From positions 62,001 through 126,000 of the forward strand of contig NZ_FXTI01000005.1 of NCBI RefSeq assembly GCF_900182565.1: a DNA stretch of 64,000 nucleotides, read 5' to 3'. How positions within the stretch are numbered: position 1 is the stretch's first letter; every line of letters starts with the position of its first letter. The notes under the pieces are model-generated. The model made no database searches. It saw only the letters and a program-made list of their open reading frames with translations, and had not been told where the DNA came from. The stretch is from Melghirimyces algeriensis (GTDB lineage: Bacteria > Bacillota > Bacilli > Thermoactinomycetales > DSM-45169). The translations under genes were made by a program, and so were the position numbers. Below, piece by piece: positions 6,942-16,600 of this stretch.

Positions 6942-7925
6942 TTATATATTGGAACGATACTGATTTGGAGTCATCCCATATCTTTTTTTAAACAAAGAGA
7001 TGAAATAACTGATATGGGAATATCCCACATCCTGTGAAATGTGGGTAACACTTTGGTCCGTCTCCTTTAACAGCCAACTGGCTTGATCCAAACGCAACAA
7101 CTGCAGATAACCCAATATCGTCGTATGATACAGTTCCCGAAAACCTTTGCGTAACTTGGATTCATTTAAATTGACTCTCAATGCCAGCTCACGTACCGAA
7201 GGAGGGTTGGTGAGATCCTGCTTCAGAATTTCCGCTGCATCCCTTATCCTCTCAATATCACGGGAATGCAATGTTTTCGGTTCATCATTTATACCGAGGA
7301 GCTGATTGAGGCGTAGTACAAACAACTCTGTCGCCTTGCTTTCCAAATAAACTGCTTCCATCCATTCATCAGAGGGAACGCCATGCAAGATTTGTTGCAA
7401 AGCCATGTGCATATTTGAAGTGAGAGATACACTGGAAAAGCATGCCCGTTCTGTTTGCAGATTGGCCAACTCCGCAGGAAGAGAATGTCCGGCTTTTTCC
7501 GCAAATGTATAAAACGTCTCCTGGTCAACTGCCAAACTTACGAAAGAAATGGGTTTTCTAATCGGTAAATGAACCTTAAAATTCATATAAGGACCGTAAT
7601 ACATGTTACATCGTCCCTTGGTGAGAAATTCCGTTTTCCTCTTCATATCCATCAGCCCTGGAGCGTAGCCATCCAGACAAAACTTCATTGAAATCAGAGG
7701 TGAATCAATTTGCAGATTATACTCAAATGGACGGTGTAACCATAATCGATAGATACTTAATTCAATCCCTGATTGGAAGTGATAGGTTTTGATCTCCCCC
7801 TCCCCCAGCTCCTGAGATGTTTTCCAATATTGCTTGATTCCACTGAACTGAATGCTCCCTCCCAAATGGTTATAACATTGTTTCACCATTTCAGATTTAT
7901 CCACCGATTCCATCGAAATATCCAT
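6942..7925 (-). CDS. AraC family transcriptional regulator, PchR-like
   Basis: A 327-residue regulator. The last ~100 residues form a double helix-turn-helix of AraC type: LRKGFRELYHTTILGYLQLL in the first motif, and ISQDVGYSHISYFISLFKKR with GMTPNQYR at the end. The LNESKLRKGF wording is closest to the PchR/YbtA branch, which often responds to small exported or imported molecules. The N-terminal ~215 residues would bind the effector. The ATG at 7925 has AGGAGG upstream. It is the most upstream gene of the minus-strand peptide cluster and probably controls it through the direct repeats at 6750-6783. It could instead serve an unrelated gene. Confidence 0.85.
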   Translation of the reverse strand: MDISMESVDKSEMVKQCYNHLGGSIQFSGIKQYWKTSQELGEGEIKTYHFQSGIELSIYRLWLHRPFEYNLQIDSPLISMKFCLDGYAPGLMDMKRKTEFLTKGRCNMYYGPYMNFKVHLPIRKPISFVSLAVDQETFYTFAEKAGHSLPAELANLQTERACFSSVSLTSNMHMALQQILHGVPSDEWMEAVYLESKATELFVLRLNQLLGINDEPKTLHSRDIERIRDAAEILKQDLTNPPSVRELALRVNLNESKLRKGFRELYHTTILGYLQLLRLDQASWLLKETDQSVTHISQDVGYSHISYFISLFKKRYGMTPNQYRSNI

Positions 7926-8042
7926 TCCCTTCCCCTCCTATCAAATATTGGACTATTCTCTTTATACCTCTTTCATGATAAACAATTCAACAAATTATTC
8001 TAAAAATTTTATTAATATGAAAATATATTTCTTTACAAAACC

Positions 8043-8075
8043 AAAAAAGAACGACTTCCCTCTTTCCGGAAGCCG
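8043..8075 (-). terminator. Leftward terminator-like hairpin upstream of the AraC-type gene
   Basis: On the minus strand CGGCTTCC pairs with GGAAGTCG (one G-T pair), followed by TTCTTTTTT. It lies between divergent genes, so it could attenuate leftward transcription into the araC-like gene. Confidence 0.4.
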
Positions 8076-8215
8076 CTCCATTCATCGATGCATTTAAAAT
8101 ATATTTTTTGGATAGCTCATCGATCTAAGCACTTGGCAGAATTCCTGTGCTATAAATAAAGTTGCACGGTTTCATGTAGGGATTTATGATGGAGGTGAAA
8201 TGAGGCGGTGAGAAG

Positions 8216-8932
8216 ATGGATGATATTCAGATACTGATTGTAGATGATGAAAAAGAGATCCGGGATTTATTGAAAAAATACTTGGAGAGAGAATTATATA
8301 CGGTGGATGTAGCGGTAAATGGAGAGGAAGCTCTCCATTTATTTGACAAAAAGCCATATAATCTTCTGATCTTGGATCTCATGATGCCCAAAGTAGATGG
8401 GATTGAGGTATGCAGAAGAATCCGAAAGGAATCCAATGTTCCCATCCTGATGCTTACAGCGAAGGATCAAGAGGTGGATAAGGTTTTGGGGTTGGGAATT
8501 GGGGCGGATGACTACATTACCAAGCCTTTTAGCATCAATGAAGTGATCGCCAGAATCAAGGCTCTTCTGAGGCGGTTTTTGATACTGGGCAGCAAAGAGG
8601 AATTACGTGAAAATCAGGCAACGATCGCGTTTAAAGACTTAACGATTGACGTGAAAAAATATACACTCACCATCGCTGAAAAAGAGATCCCTTTGACAGC
8701 CAAAGAATTTGAACTGCTGAAATTTCTCGCTTCCCATCCCGGACAAGTGTTTACCAAAACACAGCTTTTTCGCAATGTATGGGGCAGCAACTATATAGAA
8801 GATGACAATACCGTGATGGTACACATCCGAAAGCTCCGAAAAAAAATCGAAGCGGACCCTTCCAAGCCCCAATATATTCAAACCGTATGGGGGATTGGAT
8901 ATAAATTTGTTGGTGATAAAGATGAAAAATGA
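8216..8932 (+). CDS. OmpR/PhoB-family response regulator of a bacitracin-resistance-type module
   Basis: 238 residues. The receiver domain has the acidic pair D10-D11, phospho-acceptor D54 in LLILDLMMP, T81 and K103. The C-terminal winged helix ends TVWGIGYKF. Its histidine kinase overlaps it by 11 bases. The partner target is probably the ABC transporter that follows, where four 11-bp-spaced TTAAG repeats sit in the 103 bp between kinase and transporter. The ATG is preceded by GGCGGTGAGAAG. Confidence 0.92.
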   Translation: MDDIQILIVDDEKEIRDLLKKYLERELYTVDVAVNGEEALHLFDKKPYNLLILDLMMPKVDGIEVCRRIRKESNVPILMLTAKDQEVDKVLGLGIGADDYITKPFSINEVIARIKALLRRFLILGSKEELRENQATIAFKDLTIDVKKYTLTIAEKEIPLTAKEFELLKFLASHPGQVFTKTQLFRNVWGSNYIEDDNTVMVHIRKLRKKIEADPSKPQYIQTVWGIGYKFVGDKDEK

Positions 8933-9935
8933 CAAAATGATGGTTCTCATTGTACTTCAAATCATTGTCCTCACAGGACTTTTGATCATCGATCTCAATC
9001 AACAGATGGAAGATGTCTTGAAATGGCCTCTCGTGATCGCTCTCTGGATGATTGCGATCACGTTTTTACTGATGAGACTCCGCCATCTTACACAACGAAA
9101 ACAGATCAATACAGCGTTAAAACGGGCAATAAACGGAAATTTAAAAACAAGGCTTCTGGCTAATCAGGATCAGGGATTCAATGAATCGATTTTTCTGATC
9201 AATGGACTGATTGAACAAATGGAAAAGGTGCAAATTGAGTCCATCAAATCCCAGGAAGAACGAAAACGAATTTTGTCCAGTATTTCCCATGACATACGCA
9301 CCCCTCTTACATCGATTATTGGATATATTGATGCTTTAAAAGATGATATTGCTTCATCAGAAGAAGAAAAAAGAGAATATCTTGAGATTATATCCAGGAA
9401 GTCCATCGGCTTAAAGCATTTCTTGGATGAACTCTTTAATATGGCAAAGATCGATGCCAATGAAATTTCATTAAAGGAAGAAAGGATCGATTTTGCAGAG
9501 ATCACCAGAGAATCGATCATCGAATTTTTACCTGACCTTAAAAAAGAAGGAATGGAATTAGACGTCCAGATTCCTGAAAAACATTGTTTCATTATGGCGG
9601 ATCGCCTAAGTTTGATGCGGGTCATCAGCAATTTAATCAAAAATGCTGTACAGTATGGAAACGAAGGGAAGGTATTGGGGATTGAGCTTACGGAAACAGC
9701 CCAGGAATATCAGTTGCTCATTTGGGACCGGGGACCAGGGATTCGAAACGCAGACCTTGGAAATGTGTTTGAACGAATGTACCGTGGAGACCAATCCAGA
9801 AATCATTTACATGGCGGGAGCGGACTGGGCCTAGCCATTGCGAAAGCACTTGTCGAAAAAAATCACGGAAGAATTTGGGTGGAAAGTACTCCATGGGAAA
9901 AAACGACCTTTGGCTTCTCCATTCCCAAACAATGA
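8922..9935 (+). CDS. Sensor histidine kinase with two close membrane helices
   Basis: 337 residues from the ATG at 8922, which overlaps the regulator stop. Two membrane helices (about residues 6-24 and 33-51) are separated by under ten residues, so there is no extracellular sensor domain. A HAMP-like segment follows, then the H box SSISHDIRTPL (His about 123), N box NLIKNAVQYG, G1 DRGPGIR and G2 GLGLAIAK. Kinases of this layout in Firmicutes often sense cell-wall antibiotics through or with their ABC transporter. Its neighbours, an ABC pair and UppP, support that reading. Confidence 0.9.
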   Translation: MKNDKMMVLIVLQIIVLTGLLIIDLNQQMEDVLKWPLVIALWMIAITFLLMRLRHLTQRKQINTALKRAINGNLKTRLLANQDQGFNESIFLINGLIEQMEKVQIESIKSQEERKRILSSISHDIRTPLTSIIGYIDALKDDIASSEEEKREYLEIISRKSIGLKHFLDELFNMAKIDANEISLKEERIDFAEITRESIIEFLPDLKKEGMELDVQIPEKHCFIMADRLSLMRVISNLIKNAVQYGNEGKVLGIELTETAQEYQLLIWDRGPGIRNADLGNVFERMYRGDQSRNHLHGGSGLGLAIAKALVEKNHGRIWVESTPWEKTTFGFSIPKQ

Positions 9936-9949
9936 AACAGGATTTCACT

Positions 9950-10003
9950 TTAAGAAACAGTTAAGAATTGTTTAAGCCGCATTTAAAATCATCGTTCTAT
10001 AAT
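9950..10003 (+). promoter_or_regulatory. Four 11-bp-spaced TTAAG repeats and a -10 box before bcrA
   Basis: TTAAG starts at 9950, 9961 and 9972, and TTAAA at 9983, an exact 11 bp period. TATAAT follows at 9998-10003. No good -35 box is seen. This is the expected form of an OmpR-family regulator site at an activated promoter. Confidence 0.65.
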
Positions 10004-10038
10004 GAAGCCATGAGCTGATGGAAAGCAGGTGTCCAAAC

Positions 10039-10959
10039 ATGAGCGAGATCATTAAAACAACCAATCTAACAAAGATCTATGAAACCCAGAAATCAGTCGA
10101 TAACCTCAGCATCACGGTCAATCAGGGAGAAATCTATGGTTTTCTCGGCCGCAATGGTGCTGGGAAAACAACGACCATACGCATGTTACTGGGGTTAATC
10201 AAACCAACCCATGGACAAATTGAAATTTTTGGTGAAAATCTGTTCAAAAATAAAAAGGGGATTTTAAGGCGAATCGGATCCATTGTGGAGGTTCCTGGCT
10301 TCTATGAAAACCTGACGGCCAGGGAAAACCTGCAAATCAATGCAAAGATCCTAGGGATTCACAAGAAAAGTGCTATCGAAGAAGCATTGGAGATCGTCGG
10401 GTTGCAACACGAAACAAAAAAGCTGGTTGGCAAATATTCATTGGGTATGAAACAGCGATTGGGGATCGCCAGAGCCCTTCTTCATTACCCTGAGCTGTTA
10501 ATATTGGATGAACCCACAAACGGTTTGGACCCCATTGGAATCAAGGAAATACGAAGGCTTATCAAATCGCTGGCAAAAGAAAGAAAGATCACGATATTAA
10601 TCTCCAGTCATATATTGTCGGAAATCGAGCAATTAGCCGATTCGATGGGAATCATTCATGAAGGAAAGCTTCTGGAAGAAATCCCGTTTGATCAGCTTCG
10701 GCAACGAAATCGCAAGTATTTGGAGTTTCAGGTATCCAACGATCATAAAGCAACGATGCTTTTGGAGACTCATTTTAATATTTTTGATTATGAAGTCCAT
10801 GGTGAAGGAACTATCCGCGTCTATTCCCATTTGGGCCAACAAGGCAAGCTTAACAAAGTGTTTGTGGAAAACGATATTGAAGTATTAAAAATCAACATCA
10901 GCCAGGACAACCTGGAAGATTATTTTGCAAAGTTGGTTGGGGGTGGCACCATTGGTTAA
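10039..10959 (+). CDS. bcrA: ABC transporter ATPase, BcrA-like
   Basis: 306 residues. Walker A GRNGAGKTT, signature YSLGMKQRLGIARALL and Walker B LLILDEPTNGLDP place it in the BcrA/EcsA-type ATPases, which carry an extra ~80-residue C-terminal tail, also present here. The start at 10039 follows GCAGGTG. It pairs with the six-helix permease that begins inside its last codons. In bcr loci the transporter gives bacitracin resistance by moving peptide antibiotics or freeing lipid carriers; the neighbouring UppP-like gene fits. It might also protect against the peptides of the neighbouring cluster. Confidence 0.85.
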   Translation: MSEIIKTTNLTKIYETQKSVDNLSITVNQGEIYGFLGRNGAGKTTTIRMLLGLIKPTHGQIEIFGENLFKNKKGILRRIGSIVEVPGFYENLTARENLQINAKILGIHKKSAIEEALEIVGLQHETKKLVGKYSLGMKQRLGIARALLHYPELLILDEPTNGLDPIGIKEIRRLIKSLAKERKITILISSHILSEIEQLADSMGIIHEGKLLEEIPFDQLRQRNRKYLEFQVSNDHKATMLLETHFNIFDYEVHGEGTIRVYSHLGQQGKLNKVFVENDIEVLKINISQDNLEDYFAKLVGGGTIG

Positions 10960-11677
10960 TCTTTTATATACAGAATTTTTGAAACTCAAACGTTCCAGTA
11001 TGTTCTTAATCAGCATTCTCGGTTCATCTGTCGCTCCTTTTATCATCGCTGTAGCTGCCTATATCCACCAGCCCACTCCGCCTATGACATTTGATGAGCT
11101 GTTTTACGAAGCCAATCTGTATACGCTGTTAATCATCGGTGTCCCTTTGTATGGAGTCGTAACTGCCTATTTATACAACCGTGAGTATATGGAAAATACA
11201 TTAAAAAATCTATTAACCATCCCGGTCTCCCGAATCGGTTTGATTCTGAGTAAAATGTTGCTCCTGTTTATGTGGATTATGATGTTAACCATGGTTGCCT
11301 GGGTGGTAACCCTGGTGTTGGGAATCATCACCCAGATTGACGGTCTGAACACCTCTTTATTGCTCCAATCGTTGAAACAATTTATCATTGGAGGAATGCT
11401 CGTATTTAGCCTTTCTACTCCGATTATCCTTGTTACCCTTGTAACAAAAAATTATGTTCCAACGATTATTTTTACCGTTGTGATCACTCTGATCAACGTG
11501 ATGGCTGGAAATTCAGAACATCGGGCTCTATTTCCCTGGTATGCCGCAGGAGATATCGCGAATGATACCCTTCTGCCAACCTATCCGCCGGAGTATTCCT
11601 ATCTATCCATTGCTGCTACCTCAATCATTGGATTTATTTCCATGATTGTCTACTTTAAAAAGGTAGATATCCATTGA
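10952..11677 (+). CDS. bcrB: ABC-2 type permease, BcrB-like
   Basis: 241 residues with six hydrophobic helices and the opening NLLYTEFLKLKRSSM, typical of BcrB and lantibiotic-immunity permeases. I choose TTG 10952, with GGGGGTGG just upstream and overlapping the end of the ATPase gene. A TTG at 10925 would overlap much more. It forms the membrane part of the transporter with the preceding ATPase. Immunity or bacitracin resistance is inferred from context. Confidence 0.8.
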   Translation: MVNLLYTEFLKLKRSSMFLISILGSSVAPFIIAVAAYIHQPTPPMTFDELFYEANLYTLLIIGVPLYGVVTAYLYNREYMENTLKNLLTIPVSRIGLILSKMLLLFMWIMMLTMVAWVVTLVLGIITQIDGLNTSLLLQSLKQFIIGGMLVFSLSTPIILVTLVTKNYVPTIIFTVVITLINVMAGNSEHRALFPWYAAGDIANDTLLPTYPPEYSYLSIAATSIIGFISMIVYFKKVDIH

Positions 11678-11775
11678 TCATCACTTCTCAATCACTTGGG
11701 AGTACTTCAGGATACCCGTTATTATTATCGGAAGATTGTTTCACTTTACCACGCTACATTGGAGGATTATAAAAC

Positions 11776-12594
11776 ATGACTGACATCGGCTTACTACTGA
11801 AATATGCTTTATTGGGACTCCTACAAGGAATTACCGAACCGATTCCGGTTTCCTCAAGCGGGCATCTGCTCATTGCCAGTGAATTATTCGGTTTGGAAAT
11901 TGAAGGGCTAAGCTTTGCAGTTTTTATGAATTTTGCCTCACTGCTGGCGGTGTTGATCATTTACCGTAAAGATTTAATACGGTTGACGGTAAATGGATTC
12001 CGTTACATAACAACCGGCGAACGGCAAGCAAAAGACGACTTTATGTTTATTGTATATCTGATTATTGGCACCATCCCAGCAGGCGTAGCGGGTGTCTTAT
12101 TTGAAGATTACATTAAAGAGGCATTGGAAGGCATCTTGATCATCGGCGTAACATTGATCATCACAGGAATCGCACTCTGGGTGATCCGCAATTTGCGCGG
12201 ACGAAAGAATGATCAAAACCTTTCGCTGAAAGATGCCATCATTGTCGGTCTTGCCCAAGCTGTCGCACTGATTCCTGGTATCAGCCGTTCAGGAGCAACG
12301 ATTGTGGCCTCAATGGGCATCGGCATGAAACGTGACACGGCGCTTCGCTATTCTTTTCTGTTATACATCCCGGTCAGCGTCGGGGGCATGATCCTCTCCA
12401 TTACGGATTTAATGAATGATCCAAAGATAGATACGCTCCTCGTACCATACCTTATTGCCTTTGTGCTTTCATTCATCGCTTCGTACTTTTCATTGAAATG
12501 GCTGATGAATATTATGGCAAAGGGGAACCTCGGCTACTTTACGGTTTATTGTGTAGCTGTCGGATTGGCAGTGATCGGGTACTCACTTTTCTAA
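11776..12594 (+). CDS. uppP: Undecaprenyl-diphosphatase, UppP/BacA family (BcrD-like)
   Basis: 272 residues, eight or so membrane helices, with both family motifs: LQGITEPIPVSSSGHL near residue 15 and PGISRSGATI near residue 165. The enzyme removes a phosphate from undecaprenyl diphosphate on the outer membrane face, recycling the carrier for cell-wall synthesis and lowering bacitracin sensitivity. TTGGAGG precedes the ATG. Its place after a two-component system and a BcrAB-like transporter matches bcrABD-type resistance loci, so it may be an accessory copy rather than the housekeeping one. Confidence 0.92.
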   Translation: MTDIGLLLKYALLGLLQGITEPIPVSSSGHLLIASELFGLEIEGLSFAVFMNFASLLAVLIIYRKDLIRLTVNGFRYITTGERQAKDDFMFIVYLIIGTIPAGVAGVLFEDYIKEALEGILIIGVTLIITGIALWVIRNLRGRKNDQNLSLKDAIIVGLAQAVALIPGISRSGATIVASMGIGMKRDTALRYSFLLYIPVSVGGMILSITDLMNDPKIDTLLVPYLIAFVLSFIASYFSLKWLMNIMAKGNLGYFTVYCVAVGLAVIGYSLF

Positions 12595-12665
12595 GTTGCA
12601 TGATTTTCATCACTTTCCCACCCATGGTTCACACAAATCAATTAGTCGATGAACAAACCCCATAA

Positions 12666-12691
12666 ATCAGGGAGGCAGATGCCTCCCTGAT
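12666..12691. terminator. Perfect 11 bp hairpin between convergent uppP and argF
   Basis: ATCAGGGAGGC and its exact complement flank a four-base loop. It lies 26 bases past the argF stop and 71 past the uppP stop. No long T run follows on either strand, so it may serve both weakly. Confidence 0.55.
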
Positions 12692-12716
12692 GGTTACTTA
12701 TATTGATAATTTCGCT

Positions 12717-13694
12717 TTAACCCAACAATCCTGCCAACAGAGCTTTTTGTGCATGCAGTCGATTCTCAGCCTGTTGAAAAACGACAGAATGGGGACCTTC
12801 CATCACTTCCGCTGTCACTTCCAGGCCGCGGTGGGCAGGCAAGCAATGAAGAAATAACGCTTCGGAGTCGGCCAGCGACATCAGCTTCTCATTCACCTGA
12901 AACCCTTGAAAATCCTGAATCCGTTTTTCCTCTTCTTCTTCCTGTCCCATACTGGACCATACATCGGTATAGACGGCATCCGCTCCTGCTACAGCTTCCT
13001 CAGGAATCCGAGTAAAGGAAATGGTAGCCCCGGTTTGTACGGCGGTCTGAACGGCCTGTTGAACAATGGTTTCATTGGGATCATACCCTTTTGGAATCGC
13101 TGCAACCAAATGGATCCCCGTTGCAGCCGCCGCTTCCAGGAGCGAATGAAAGACATTGTTTCCATCCCCGATATAAGCCAGCTTCAGACCTTTCAGATGT
13201 CCTTTTTCTTCTTTTAAGGTGAGCAAATCCGCCAATGCCTGGCAAGGATGATGAAGATCCGTCAGTCCGTTGATCACGGGAATGGACGCATGCTCGGCCA
13301 ATTCTGCAACCAATTCATGGGTAAAGGTACGAATGAGAACAGCGTCCACATAGCCGGACAAAATCCGTGCGGTATCCTGGAGGGTTTCCCCTCGACTCAA
13401 TTGCAGTTCATCCCGGTGTAAATGAAGGGTATGCCCTCCCAACTGTTTCATTCCCACTTCAAACGAAATCCGTGTTCTGGTAGAAGGTTTGTCAAAAATC
13501 ATCGCCAAACTTTTTCCGTTTAAGCACTGACATTCTTTTCCCGCAACTTGCTGTTTTTTCAACTGCATCGCTTTTTCGGTCAACAACTCGATCGCTTCCA
13601 ACGGAAATGCCGACAAGGAGAGACAATCCTTTCCTTTGAGTGAAGGGGCAACGCCACTTGCTGTCTCCTTTACCAACCCTTTTTCCATGCTCAC
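12717..13694 (-). CDS. argF: Ornithine carbamoyltransferase
   Basis: 325 residues. It carries the carbamoyl-phosphate motif STRTRISFE (about 62), HPCQALAD and HCLPAHRG, all family signatures. It makes citrulline from ornithine and carbamoyl phosphate. I choose GTG 13694, because AAGGAGG lies ten bases upstream and the start overlaps the carB stop as GTGA; ATG 13688 is the alternative. It is the last gene of the arginine operon. Confidence 0.95.
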   Translation of the reverse strand: MSMEKGLVKETASGVAPSLKGKDCLSLSAFPLEAIELLTEKAMQLKKQQVAGKECQCLNGKSLAMIFDKPSTRTRISFEVGMKQLGGHTLHLHRDELQLSRGETLQDTARILSGYVDAVLIRTFTHELVAELAEHASIPVINGLTDLHHPCQALADLLTLKEEKGHLKGLKLAYIGDGNNVFHSLLEAAAATGIHLVAAIPKGYDPNETIVQQAVQTAVQTGATISFTRIPEEAVAGADAVYTDVWSSMGQEEEEEKRIQDFQGFQVNEKLMSLADSEALFLHCLPAHRGLEVTAEVMEGPHSVVFQQAENRLHAQKALLAGLLG

Positions 13695-16600
13695 TTTATC
13701 ATCGCCTCCTTGATTCCACTTGAGTATAGGGGTGTAACGGACCACTCGTTTGCATTTCTTAAATTGTTGATGCGAACCCACCAATGGAACGTATCGATGG
13801 ATGTAAAACAGGGAACCTGCCATTCCAGGGCCAACTGGCGGAGGCGAAATCCATTACGCCCTTTTGCTCCGCTCCGGGTGGGAATATTGAGGATCAGCTT
13901 GGGGACCTCTTTTCGGAACCACTGTTCCAGGCTGTCCGGGGAGATCGTTTCCACCGAAGTCCATCCCCTCTGTTGCAGGAAAGCGGCTGTCCCCTCCGTC
14001 GCGGTCAGATGAACGCCCCGTTGGACGAAACCGGCAAGTGATTCATCCAGTTCTTCTTTCATCGCATCGGAGACAGAAAGAAGAAGATGGGTTCCTGGGC
14101 CAAAGGGAGGAAGCGAACCGTTCACAGCAAACGGAAGCACTTTGGCCACCGCTTCTTCCAATGTGGCTCCTATTCCGAGGATCTCTCCGGTCGAGCGCAT
14201 CTCCGGTCCCAGTGCCGGTTCCGCTCCAGGCAGCTTGACGGAGGAGAAGACCGGTCCCTTTACCGCCTTCATCCCACATTTCTCCATGAGTCCCAATGGA
14301 GCAAAGGTATAAAGCGGTTCTCCCCATTGAACGCGGGTTGCCCATTCCACCATGGGCACACCGGTCACTTTACTGATCACGGGGACGGTTCGGGATGCCC
14401 TTGGATTGACTTCCAGCACATAAACATTGGTGTCATCCAAGACAAACTGGATATTTAAAAGTCCTTTGTGGGAAAGCTTTCTGACAATCCGCCGGGTATA
14501 GTCTACAATCCGGTTCTTTTGTTCATCCGTCAGGTCCGGAGCGGAAAGAATCGACAAACTGTCTCCCGAATGAACTCCGGCTTTCTCTACATGCTGGACC
14601 AGCGTTGGAATCGCCAGATCCTTTCCATCCGTCACCGCGTCCACTTCCACTTCCATTCCTTCCACAAAGCGATCCAACAGGATGGGATAAGCTTCCTTCG
14701 GCAACGAATCCGTAAACCAATCCAGGACCTCTTTCAGCTCTTCCCTGTCGCGAACCACTTGCATCCCCTGACCACCAATGACATAGGAAGGACGGATCAA
14801 TAAAGGATACCCCAGCTTTTCAGCAGATTGGAGCGCCTCATTGGATGAATGGGCTGTTTCTCCGGGAATATGGGGGATCTCCAGCTGATTCAACAACCCA
14901 TAAAATCGTTGCCGATCCTCCACTTGATCAATGATGTCAGCAGAGGTGCCCAATACGTTCACCCCAGCCTCTTCCAGCCCTCGAATCAGACGGACGGATG
15001 TCTGACCGCCATACTGCGCCAACACCCCTTCCACCCCTTCTTTTTCCACCACATGAAGGACGTCTTCCACCGACAGCGGTTCAAAGTAGAGGCGATCAGC
15101 CGTGGCGTAATCTGTACTGACCGTTTCCGGGTTGTTGTTGATCACGACCGACTTCAGTCCCAGCTTCTTCAGTGCATATGCTGCATGAACGGAACAATAG
15201 TCAAATTCTATTCCTTGTCCAATACGGATGGGTCCAGCCCCCAACACCAGAACACGACCCCCGTCATCCGGGTCATCCACTTCATCTTCTCCCTCCCAGG
15301 AAGAATAAAAGTAAGGCGTTTCGGCAACAAATTCCCCCGCACAGGTATCAACACACTTATAGGAGGGAGACCATCCGTTCTTTTTCCAACGCTTTCGAAT
15401 CTGATCTTCTGATACCTCAAACCAATCCGCCAACGCAGCATCCGCTATTCCTTTTGCCTTGGCTTCCTTTAACGTTTTGTCATCCACCGTCTCCCAGGAA
15501 AAAGATTTCAACGTTTCTTCCAAACGAACCATGCCATGAATGCGATATAGAAACCAGGAAGAGATGGCAGTCAGATCATGAATCTTTTCCACCTTCCAAC
15601 CTCTTCGAAAGGCTTCTGCCAAAAGGAACAACCGTTGATCATCCGGTTGAGCAAGGCGCCTTGTCAATTGCTGATCAGTCAGATTCTGTTCTTTTGGCCC
15701 CAACAGTGTATATCGACCCAGATCCAGGGAACGAATGGCTTTATACAGAGCGGTTTCAAAATTTCTTCCCAAGGCCATAACCTCACCGGTAGCCTTCATC
15801 TGGGTTCCAAGGAGCCGATCTGCTTTTGGAAACTTATCAAAAGGCCAACGGGGTAATTTGACGACGACATAATCGATAGCGGGCTCAAAACTGGCGAAGG
15901 TATGACCGGTAATGGGATTCAGACATTCATCCAGCCGATACCCGATGGAAAGTTTCGCTGCCAACCGTGCAATCGGATAACCTGTTGCCTTCGAAGCCAA
16001 CGCACTGGATCGGCTGACACGGGGATTCACTTCAATAATCCGGTAATCCCCGGTCTCCGGATGGACAGCAAACTGAATATTGCATCCCCCGATCACGTTT
16101 AATGCCCGAATCACTTTGCAGGCAACGGTGCGTAACTGTTGATACTGTTGATCCGTTAACGTCTGGGATGGTGCTGTCACAATACTGTCACCTGTATGGG
16201 TCCCCACGGGATCCAAATTTTCCATATTGCAGACAGCGATACAGGTATCATTGGCATCCCGCATCATTTCATATTCAATCTCTTTCCAACCAAGGATGCT
16301 TTCCTCAATCAGAACCTGCCCAATCGGACTGGCGGTCAGTCCCTGTCGTACCACCCGTTCCAGCTCTTCAGGGCTCCGGGCTACACCTCCACCAAAACCA
16401 CCCAGGGTGTAAGCGGGTCGAACAATCACCGGAAATCCAATGGTATGCGCAAACCGGATGGCTTCCTTTACAGTGGAAAATGTCTGGCCAACCGGTACCG
16501 GTTCCCCAATCGCTTCCATCATCTGTTTGAAGGTTTCCCGATCTTCCCCTTGTCGAATGGTGTCCACAGGCGTTCCCAACAGTTTTACCCCGTAGCGCTC

